A DNA stretch of 64,000 nt. Origin: Verrucomicrobiota bacterium (GTDB lineage Bacteria > Verrucomicrobiota > Verrucomicrobiia > Chthoniobacterales > UBA10450). Position numbers and translations under genes: made by a program. The stretch covers positions 124,001 through 188,000 of the forward strand of contig QHNH01000012.1 in NCBI GenBank assembly GCA_003218375.1, read 5' to 3'. Below, piece after piece: positions 8,489 through 15,593 of this stretch. Under the pieces are notes generated by a model that searched no databases, was not told the DNA's origin, and saw nothing but the letters and a program-made list of their open reading frames with translations. The first letter of the stretch is position 1. Every line of letters starts with the position of its first letter.

Positions 8489-8994
8489 CTGCTCCGGACG
8501 AGACGGCCGGTAGGAGCGCGTCGAATTCGTTTCAATCCACTTCTCGCGCTTTGCTCGCATTTCTGCGGATTTATCTTGGCGTCATCCTATTCATCACGGT
8601 CCTGGGCAAGCTCACGCGTGATACTCCCTTCGCGACGGAAATGCTCGGCTTTCTTAATGGTGTGGTGCGGCGCGGAGCGCTGTCATGGTACACTGAGTTC
8701 GTCCAACAAGTCGTCATCCCGCACGCGACCCTCTTCAGTTACCTCGTCATGACCGGCGAGCTCTTCGCCGCGATCTCACTCCTCACCGGAACGGTCACCC
8801 GACTTGGCGCCCTCGTCGCGATGTCGCTTTTCCTAAACTACATGCTGGCCAAAGCCCGGATGTTTTGGTCCCCCGACAGCGAAGACGCCGCCGTCTTTTT
8901 CATAGCCCTCGTCGTCTGTCTCGCCCGCGCCGGGCGCGTCTGGGGAGTCGATGCGTTCCTTGCCAGACGCTGGCCGCGAGCGTGGCTCTGGTAG
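8485..8994 (+). CDS. DoxX family membrane protein
   Basis: A 169-residue integral membrane protein with four predicted helices (around residues 22-42, 77-100, 103-125 and 135-152). The DoxX-type signature includes RIYLGVILFITVLGKL in the first helix and TGELFAAISLLTGTVTRLGAL in the third. DoxX/TQO-small-subunit relatives sit in the cytoplasmic membrane and are linked to quinone or redox functions in several bacteria. The start at 8485 overlaps the previous stop (ATGA); the longer open frame upstream lies inside the previous gene. It is the last gene of the regulator-led run and converges with the M48 gene. Confidence 0.85.
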   Translation: MTAPDETAGRSASNSFQSTSRALLAFLRIYLGVILFITVLGKLTRDTPFATEMLGFLNGVVRRGALSWYTEFVQQVVIPHATLFSYLVMTGELFAAISLLTGTVTRLGALVAMSLFLNYMLAKARMFWSPDSEDAAVFFIALVVCLARAGRVWGVDAFLARRWPRAWLW

Positions 8995-9000
8995 GAATCG

Positions 9001-10992
9001 TTAGGCCTGCACAAACGGCGGGATCGGGCAATCGAGAGCGTCGGCGATGGCGCGGAGGAGTTCGGCTTCGCGCGGTTGGATGACGTTGTCGAAGGCGACG
9101 GTCTCGGCGCAGGCGGTGAGGACGTTCTTTTTTATTTGCGAGACCGATTGAGCGAAGCGGTCCAGGGCGGCGTCGAGATGGGTGAGGTCGCACTCGGAAG
9201 GCGGGAGCCATGGGATTTCGGCCCGGGCTATTCGGCCTAACGACTCGGCGCCCTGGGCAAAGGCGGCTCGTGCCTGGGTAGGATCGTCGGCGCCGGCATA
9301 GGCGGTGGCGGACAGGAGAATCCCGGCGTCGCGGGCGAGGGGATGCAGGTCGTAGAACTGGGTGACCGGCCGGCGCTCGGGATAGAAGCGGGTGTCCAGG
9401 TGACGCATCACGATTTTTTGCAGCATGAACTCGAAAAGATCGGTCTCCTTGTCGCTGACGATGAGCGCGTTCACCGCGCCGCGAAACTGCTCGAACTGGG
9501 AAGGCGAAAGCCGGCGCAGCGCGGGCAGGGCGAGATCGACGAGCGGGATTCGCGCGTGCGGCGGGATACCTTGCACCGCGGGCCAGATACGAGTCGTTTC
9601 CTGCCGGACCGCTTCGGAAGTAGCGCGGCCCAGTTCTTCGAGCTGTTTCTCACGCGCCGCTGCATCTGCGGCCAGGAGGAAAGCGCAGACAAGGGCATGA
9701 GCGCCTAACGGATCGTGGGCGGCAGTTTGGATCGACGGCGAAACAGCCTGGTGAAGATCGACAGCATACTGAAGGTGTGCGGTCCGCGGCTGGCCGATAT
9801 CGGCAATGATGGTTTGTTGCGCGACTGTTTCAGGAGCAACCGGCAACGGCGGAGGACGAACTATCGGTAACGGCGGAGGTTTGGCCGTTGGAAGCGGAGG
9901 CGGCGGCGGTTGCGCGTGCGATGGAGGTGGCGGAGGCGGTTGAACGAGAGGCGAAACGCCAGGCAAAGGCGGCGGGGGAGTTTCCGCGGGAGCGTCGGGC
10001 AACACGACCCGCGGGAAATTTCCATCGAAGCTTGGATCCAAGGCGCGGATGCGCTCGATCAACGGGGGATGGGTCGCGAACCCGAACAATTCGCTCTTCA
10101 AACCATTGGCGAAAAAAAAGTGGCTCACTTCTTCGGCACGATGCGATTGCAACGCGGAACCTTCACTGATACCGCCAATCTTTTTCAGGGCGCCGGCGAG
10201 TCCCGAAGGATTACGCGTGAACTGGACGGCCGATGCGTCGGCGAGAAATTCGCGCTGCCGACTCACCGCGGCCTGAATCAGGCGGCCGAACAAAACGCCG
10301 ACCCAGCCGATGATGATCAGGGCCAGTCCTAGGAGGAGGAACGGCCACGCGTTCTTTCCGCGGGCGCGAACGAGGATGCGGCCAATGACGGTGAGGCAAA
10401 GGATGCCGAAGATGAGACCCATCAGGCGCAGGTTGAGTTTCATGTCGCCGTTGAGCAGGTGGCTGAACTCGTGCGCGATCACGCCTTGCAGCTCGTCGCG
10501 GTTAAGCATGGTCATGGCTCCGCGCGTGACGCTGATGGCGGCGTCGCTGGCGGAATGGCCGGCGGCGAATGCGTTGATGCCGGCTTCGCCATCCATGACG
10601 TAGACTTGCGGGACCGGCACGCCGGAGGCGATCGCCATTTCTTCAACCACGTTCAGTAGCTTGCGCTCATGGGCGTCGGTGGAATTCGGGTTGACGAGGC
10701 GGCCGTCCAGGAGCTCGGCGACCGCGCGGCCGCCACGCGCGAGCGAGAGGGTCTTGAAGAAACTCCCAGCGGAAATAATGCCGAGCGTGCCCGCGGTGGT
10801 GGCGAGAAACATTTTGGCGTGCGACCAGGAGACTGTCGTCTCCTCTGTAGCATTCTTTAATTCGATCCCGCCGAAAATGAGCGCGACGACGAAGTAAACC
10901 GCGCCGATGAGGAGCGCGACGGCGACCACGAAATAAACGACGAGAAGGGTAGTGTGGCGTCGGGCTTTATCCTGACGCTCGAAGAAGTCCAC
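9001..10992 (-). CDS. M48 family metallopeptidase with Pro-rich linker and C-terminal extension
   Basis: A 663-residue membrane zinc protease. Two membrane helices lie near residues 17-42 and 62-80. The M48 catalytic HEFSH (H174, E175, H178) is in VIAHEFSHLLNGD, with further helices at about 188-240 and a downstream conserved RQREFLADASAV whose E is the third zinc ligand candidate. From about residue 345 a very Pro-rich linker of about 50 residues leads to a unique C-terminal region of about 270 residues, making the protein about twice the length of HtpX. HtpX-like enzymes degrade misfolded membrane proteins. LemA is encoded directly upstream (25 bp), a pairing common in bacteria, so they form one transcription unit. 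Confidence 0.9.
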   Translation of the reverse strand: MDFFERQDKARRHTTLLVVYFVVAVALLIGAVYFVVALIFGGIELKNATEETTVSWSHAKMFLATTAGTLGIISAGSFFKTLSLARGGRAVAELLDGRLVNPNSTDAHERKLLNVVEEMAIASGVPVPQVYVMDGEAGINAFAAGHSASDAAISVTRGAMTMLNRDELQGVIAHEFSHLLNGDMKLNLRLMGLIFGILCLTVIGRILVRARGKNAWPFLLLGLALIIIGWVGVLFGRLIQAAVSRQREFLADASAVQFTRNPSGLAGALKKIGGISEGSALQSHRAEEVSHFFFANGLKSELFGFATHPPLIERIRALDPSFDGNFPRVVLPDAPAETPPPPLPGVSPLVQPPPPPPSHAQPPPPPLPTAKPPPLPIVRPPPLPVAPETVAQQTIIADIGQPRTAHLQYAVDLHQAVSPSIQTAAHDPLGAHALVCAFLLAADAAAREKQLEELGRATSEAVRQETTRIWPAVQGIPPHARIPLVDLALPALRRLSPSQFEQFRGAVNALIVSDKETDLFEFMLQKIVMRHLDTRFYPERRPVTQFYDLHPLARDAGILLSATAYAGADDPTQARAAFAQGAESLGRIARAEIPWLPPSECDLTHLDAALDRFAQSVSQIKKNVLTACAETVAFDNVIQPREAELLRAIADALDCPIPPFVQA

Positions 10993-11016
10993 CGGCGCGG
11001 GGTTCCAGCGAAAGAC

Positions 11017-11610
11017 CTAGAACGAAACTTTGGGAGCTTCCTTTTGTTCCGGCTTCTCGATGACGAAAAGCTCGGCCGGCCCGAAGTTGAAGGGACCTGC
11101 GATGAGGTTGGTGGGGAAAACTTCGCGCCGCGTGTTGTAGGCCATGACGGAATCGTTGTAAGCCTGGCGCGCGAACGAGACTTTGTTTTCTGTCGAAGTC
11201 AGCTCTTCCATGAGGCTGAGCATGGTAGTGTTGGCCTTGAGATCAGGATAAGCTTCGGCGAGCGCGAACAGGCGTCCCATCACGCCGCCAAGAGCCGACT
11301 CAGCCGACGAAAGTTCTTTCATCGCGGAAGCGTCGCCTGGGTTTTGGGCAGCGCGGGTGTTGGCGGTGGCGGCGGCGTTGCGCGCGGCGATGACGGCTTC
11401 GAGGGTCCCGCGCTCATGGGCAAGGTAAGCCTTCGCCGTCTCGACCAGGTTCGGGATCAGATCGTAGCGCCGTTTCAATTGCACATCGATTTGCGAGTAG
11501 GCGTTCTTGTAACGATTGCGCAGGCTGACGAGGGAATTGTAAGCGCCGACAACAAAGATCAGCAGGAAAAGCGCGATCACCGCGATAAGACCACACGAGA
11601 GCAACATCAT
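11017..11610 (-). CDS. lemA: LemA family protein
   Basis: A 197-residue protein with an N-terminal membrane anchor (about 1-27) and the long alpha-helical LemA domain. The core NRYKNAYSQIDVQLKRRYDL (about 32-51) and IPNLVETAKAYLAHERGTLE follow, with AYNDSVMAYNTRREVFPTN near the C-terminus. LemA proteins are membrane-tethered helical bundles, usually encoded next to membrane proteases, as here with the M48 gene. A strong Shine-Dalgarno (AAAGGAAA) precedes the start; either of two adjacent ATG codons could be used. The role is unproven but envelope-related. Confidence 0.92.
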   Translation of the reverse strand: MMLLSCGLIAVIALFLLIFVVGAYNSLVSLRNRYKNAYSQIDVQLKRRYDLIPNLVETAKAYLAHERGTLEAVIAARNAAATANTRAAQNPGDASAMKELSSAESALGGVMGRLFALAEAYPDLKANTTMLSLMEELTSTENKVSFARQAYNDSVMAYNTRREVFPTNLIAGPFNFGPAELFVIEKPEQKEAPKVSF

Positions 11611-11660
11611 GAGATTTCCTTTCGAGAGTTAGCCATTGGTAGAGGAAAGGCTGTTCCGCG

Positions 11661-11704
11661 TCAAGGAGCGGCGGTTTGCAACCGCCGATTAAGAGGTTCC
11701 TTGA
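11661..11704. repeat. Palindromic repeat, GGAGCGGCGGTTT family
   Basis: An imperfect inverted repeat: TCAAGGAGCGGCGGTTTGCA facing AACCGCCG and an outer CCTTGA. The same unit recurs inside the larger repeat at 34352-34500. It overlaps the last codons of the OsmC gene and could act as a 3' stem-loop. Confidence 0.6.
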
Positions 11705-12156
11705 AGCCGGATATCGATCTCGGATTTGAGGGTGCGATGGACGGGACACTTCGCGGCCACGGCCATGAGGTGAGAGCGTTGATCGGCGGTGAGCGAGCCG
11801 GTCAGCTCGATGTCGACGGCGATCCGATCCAGCATGCCTTCTTTGGTTTCGCACTCTGCGCAATCTTTCGCGTGGATTCGCGAATGCCGGAGCGAAACGG
11901 CAATGTTCTCGAGCGGTATCTGTTTCCGGCGCGCGTACAAACCGATCGTCATCGACGTGCAAACGCCGAGCCCAATCAACAAGTAGTCGTAGGGCCCGGG
12001 CGCCGCATTGCCGCCGCCATAACTCACCGGCTCATCCGCGCGCAAGTGATGTTGGCCGGTGACGACTTCCTGGAGAAATTCACGCGCGTTCCCCCGCACG
12101 ATCACATCAGCCGCCTTGTTGTTCGTCTTTTCGTTCGCCGTCGAAATCATTTCCAT
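11689..12156 (-). CDS. OsmC family protein
   Basis: A 155-residue OsmC/Ohr-like protein. The two conserved Cys are present: GVCTSMT in the central helix and KCPVHRTL near the C-terminus. GPYDYLLIGLGVC is the typical pre-Cys motif. Family members are thiol-dependent peroxidases that reduce organic hydroperoxides; the extra Cys-rich CAECE segment between them is typical of the YhfA/OsmC-like subgroup rather than Ohr. The start at 12156 was chosen because the conserved fold begins soon after; the open frame upstream runs through the broken patatin gene on the same strand and is not protein-like. Confidence 0.85.
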   Translation of the reverse strand: MEMISTANEKTNNKAADVIVRGNAREFLQEVVTGQHHLRADEPVSYGGGNAAPGPYDYLLIGLGVCTSMTIGLYARRKQIPLENIAVSLRHSRIHAKDCAECETKEGMLDRIAVDIELTGSLTADQRSHLMAVAAKCPVHRTLKSEIDIRLQGTS

Positions 12157-12215
12157 ACCACCAGCATACTTGCTTATGCCGTTAAACGGCGAACAGAAAT
12201 GAACGGTGATGTCTT

Positions 12216-13734
12216 TTAAGGTGTAACGGGCGGCAAACTCTTTAGAATGTCGTCGATCGATTCGCCGTTGTGGATGACGCCGTCGTTCACATAGAGCTGA
12301 TTGCGCATCGCTTTCGCCGCTTCCCGCGATAGCATCCAACCGAGCGGCAAAGGCACCTCGGTCTCGCGCAGCCCAAAGTAAAGGATGTCCGGAGTGTCGG
12401 AAGGTATTTCCGCTTCGCCGGCCTTGAAGCGACGTTGCTCGCGAGCGATGGCTTTTTGGGCGTAGACGCCCCTGGCGTCGCGGGCGTTGAGCAACGCATA
12501 AAGCCAAGCTGTCAGATCGCCCAGGAATTCGCCCTCGGTCGTGACCGGGGCAGAACGTTCGGGCTGCGACGGGGATGGCGCAGGTCCCGCCTTCGCGGGA
12601 GAAATCACACTGGAACCCTTTCGCGGGTCATTGCTAATCATGATCACCTTCACATCGACATTATTCCATTGCTTCACGCGGCAAACATCCCGGATCCGAG
12701 TAATGATCTCTAACGCTGTCGTAGCACCAGAATTCTCGAAGAAACCACCATCAACTACGTGCGAGCCATCCGGGAAGCGGGCCGGCTGGAAAAAAGGGGG
12801 ATGTGCGAAAACTCATATTAACAGCGGTGCTCAGTGGTATGTTGCAGGCGGCCTTGGTTGCAGGCAGCTTATACCCGGCGAGCCTGTCGGCGGCGTCTTC
12901 CGCATCGAGAAAAATCGTAGTGAGCCGGAGATTGGTGGTGATGATGCGTTTACCTTTCTCGACGGAGCTGCCATTGAGAAACAGGGATGGCATCCATTCG
13001 CGCGAGCCGCCTTTCCAGAGATCGACGAAGGAAGCAGCGAACCGGTCATTTTTCATCGTGTTCCGCCAGCCTTTCTCCCAACCCAGTTCGAGAGCACGCG
13101 CTCGATCGAAGTGAGGAACAGGAAAGGGAAGGAACCGCTGGATGAAATCCGGATACAGCATGGAAGCTAAAGCGGGAGAAAATAAATCCTGGCCGAGGAT
13201 ATCGTCCGCCTTGCTCTTGAAGTTAAAAGACGATGGATTCGGTTCGGCTAAAAGCGCATCAAAAACGACGGCGCCCAGGCTGCCACCCGAGACGCCGCTG
13301 ATCGCGAAAAGATGTGAGGCGAAATTAGCGTTCCGATCCTGGAGCTCGCCGAGAACGGTTGCCGTCCAATAAGCAGCGCGAATTCCACTACCTTCTGTAG
13401 CGACGACAAACACCGTGTGAGGCACGCCCGCACCCTCGGTCTTTTCCGCGAGCGCGTACCAACGAGAGAAGGATTGGACAACATCGAGCCGGCTCCCCTC
13501 CTGCGGTGGCACAGTCCTGATGATGTGGTTATCGTTCAAAGGACTAACCAGACAGGCCTCGATGATCAGAATCGTGATAACAGGGAATTGCCAGCGGCCG
13601 CCGAGATAGACTAACAAGCTACCCGCACTTACCCATGAGGCCGCCGCGAGAAAGAGGATCGTTCCCATACCGAGCCATTGCGGAAGGGAGACCGGATCGA
13701 TCGCGCAGTCGACAAAGAGCAACAGCGAAACCAA
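12216..13734 (-). pseudogene. Broken patatin-like phospholipase (copy A, lipase part)
   Basis: Homologous over its whole length to the C-terminal two-thirds of the intact TM-patatin at 15594-17690. It starts in the same frame as the TIR-TM gene (13744-15024), separated from it by one TGA (13744-13746). Two membrane helices precede the lipase. The nucleophile motif GVSGGSLGA is intact. The oxyanion loop reads EGSGIRAAYW where copy B has EGGGIRAAYW. Near 12785 an extra C shifts the frame just after FFPAG; the frame is open to 12751 only. The other frame continues as RFPDGSHVVDGGFFENSG, including the catalytic Asp, and runs to 12216. Either a recent pseudogene or a sequencing error in a C-run. 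Confidence 0.8.
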
Positions 13735-13743
13735 GCATGTTAC

Positions 13744-15024
13744 TCAGCCGATAGAGGCTAACTCGATCATCCGACCTCGATCAAGTTGCCCCAAACTTTC
13801 CAATTCGCGGGCTGGCATCTTTCCCACCCATCGTCGCCGCAGAATTAGAAGTCCGTAAAAGACGATCGCCAGCACCAGGCAAACAAGCGCAAACAGCCGC
13901 AGCCAGAATATTACCGGTGACGACGAGTCATAAGCTCGCGCTGCCCCGAGAAACCCCAAGCCGATAACGAGAAACGGCGCCACACCTAGTAACCGTGGCA
14001 GCAAGGATTGGAGAGCATCAATGGTAGCGTCCCACGAAGCTGTGCTCGGCAGGCGGCGCCGGACCCCTGGAAAATCAAAGTAAAACAGCGCCCTTGCGCT
14101 ATACCAATTGCAAATCCCCCACAGCACTAGAGCGGCGAAAAATCCAAAAACCCTGGGCGCATACCATTGATCGCCCGCGTTGCCTTCGGCTACTACGCGT
14201 AATACTTCAACGCCTTGTCCCAGATACAAGAAAAAGAACGATCCGATGGCAATCGAGAGAAGACCCAAGCGGCAAGACTTGAATTCATCCCACAACTCGA
14301 TTGCCCGCCACCAAACAGTCTGCAAGAATGATCTTTGCCGCCGAGGGGACGTTCCCAATGGGTCGGGCCTCAACAACGCCGGAACGAAGACCCTCGCGGG
14401 AGTCACAGGTTTGATCGTGCCGACTTCAGGTTCTTCGCGAGAAGGGGGGGGCGTGTGTGCGCCTTTCAATGGTCCTTTTTTTTGACGGCGTTTTGAGGCT
14501 GGCTCCGGCGCAGGAGTCGGCATCGAAGGCGAAGGGACCGGCGACATATCCTGCCCGGTAGCTTCAGCAGGCCCGGCCGAGCTGAGCGCAGCCTCGATGG
14601 CCTTGGTGACCTGGACCCAGACTTCATCGCGTTCCGCGCGGGTCCTTAGTTTACCGAGCGGTCGCGAGGGATCGTTGACCGTTTGAATTTCGCTTAAATT
14701 CGAGTTGCTGAAATCGACAGGCTGCAGCACCACCGACAAGAGGACAGCTTCGTCCCTGGCGGCGGCTTCCAGGAGCGGTGGTAATTCGTTTTTGTGAATG
14801 AAGTCCGAAGCAAAGAAGTCTGCCGAGATCAAGAGGACCGCTACCCGAGCGCTTTCGACCGCCGTCTTTATTTCCTCACGCCACTTTGAACCCGCTGTAA
14901 GGCGAGTATCGTCCCACCAATCGACGCGGCCATCGCGTTCCAACGGCTTCAGGAAGACGCGGAGTCGATCGAGAAATCTTCGGTCAGCGTGACTGTAGCT
15001 GATGAAAACCTTGGTTCGAGCCAT
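13744..15024 (-). CDS. TIR domain protein fused to polytopic membrane region (copy A)
   Basis: A 426-residue protein. Residues 1-150 are a bacterial TIR domain: KVFISYSHADRRFLDRL, VDWWDDTRLTAGSKW, VAVLLISADFFAS and HKNELPPLL, whose Glu80 sits where NADase TIRs have their catalytic Glu. A polar Pro/Lys-rich linker (about 165-235) follows, then four membrane helices (about 265-400) homologous to the N-terminal helices of the TM-patatin at 15594-17690. The frame stops at a TGA, after which the homology continues in the same frame through the patatin part. Thus the ancestral product was probably a single TIR-TM-patatin chain. The start MARTKVF aligns exactly with the free TIR gene upstream. TIR domains hydrolyse NAD or make cyclic ADP-ribose signals; which applies is not visible. 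Confidence 0.85.
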   Translation of the reverse strand: MARTKVFISYSHADRRFLDRLRVFLKPLERDGRVDWWDDTRLTAGSKWREEIKTAVESARVAVLLISADFFASDFIHKNELPPLLEAAARDEAVLLSVVLQPVDFSNSNLSEIQTVNDPSRPLGKLRTRAERDEVWVQVTKAIEAALSSAGPAEATGQDMSPVPSPSMPTPAPEPASKRRQKKGPLKGAHTPPPSREEPEVGTIKPVTPARVFVPALLRPDPLGTSPRRQRSFLQTVWWRAIELWDEFKSCRLGLLSIAIGSFFFLYLGQGVEVLRVVAEGNAGDQWYAPRVFGFFAALVLWGICNWYSARALFYFDFPGVRRRLPSTASWDATIDALQSLLPRLLGVAPFLVIGLGFLGAARAYDSSSPVIFWLRLFALVCLVLAIVFYGLLILRRRWVGKMPARELESLGQLDRGRMIELASIG

Positions 15025-15089
15025 AGCTAGCGGAGAGGTCCCGAGCGCATGATCAGCGGAACGGAATGGGGTTCGGCTGCGTGTCCACT

Positions 15090-15578
15090 TTAGGTTGCGC
15101 CAGATTCTTGTGGTCCCGTTGTCCGACTCGGCGCCTGAAGGGCGGTCTCGATCGCCTGTGTGAGCTTTAACCAAACTTCATCGCGCCCCGCGGTGGTTCT
15201 TAGCTTTCCGAGCGGTCGCGCGGGATCGTTAATGGCTTGAAATTCGCCGAGTGGCGATCCGCTGAGATTCACGGGCTGCAAGATCACTGACAACAGGACG
15301 GCGTCGTCCTGGCCGGCGGCTTCGAGTAAGGGCGGCAATTCGTTGGTGTGAATGAACTCGGAAGCAAAAAAATCTGCCGAAATCAAAAGGACCGCCACTC
15401 TGGCGTTGGCGACTGCCTGCTTTATCTCTTCGCGCCAGTTTGAACCAGGCTGGAGACGGGTATCGTCCCACCAGTCGACGAGACCCTTGCGTTCAAGTGG
15501 CCTGAGAAAAACATGGAGGCGATCGAGGAGTCGCCGGTCAGCGTGGCTGTAACTGATAAAAACTTTCGTGCGCGCCAT
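15090..15578 (-). CDS. Stand-alone TIR domain protein (copy B)
   Basis: A 162-residue protein that is essentially one TIR domain, aligned end to end with residues 1-160 of the neighbouring TIR-TM fusion: KVFISYSHADRRLLDRLHVF, VDWWDDTRLQPGSNW, LLISADFFASEF, HTNELPPLLEAA. The putative catalytic Glu is residue 80. It starts 15 bp after the TM-patatin stop, so the two are probably one operon (patatin first, TIR second). The ATG was fixed by alignment with the paralogue's MARTKVF. Bacterial TIR proteins often act in anti-phage or abortive responses by NAD consumption or nucleotide signalling; that role is inference here. Confidence 0.9.
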   Translation of the reverse strand: MARTKVFISYSHADRRLLDRLHVFLRPLERKGLVDWWDDTRLQPGSNWREEIKQAVANARVAVLLISADFFASEFIHTNELPPLLEAAGQDDAVLLSVILQPVNLSGSPLGEFQAINDPARPLGKLRTTAGRDEVWLKLTQAIETALQAPSRTTGPQESGAT

Positions 15579-15593
15579 ATTGCGTTGCTAAAA

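Noticed and set aside
12700-12830. Programmed ribosomal frameshift in the unit A patatin
   Set aside because: No clear slippery heptamer with downstream structure; the extra C and other lesions fit decay or a sequencing error better.
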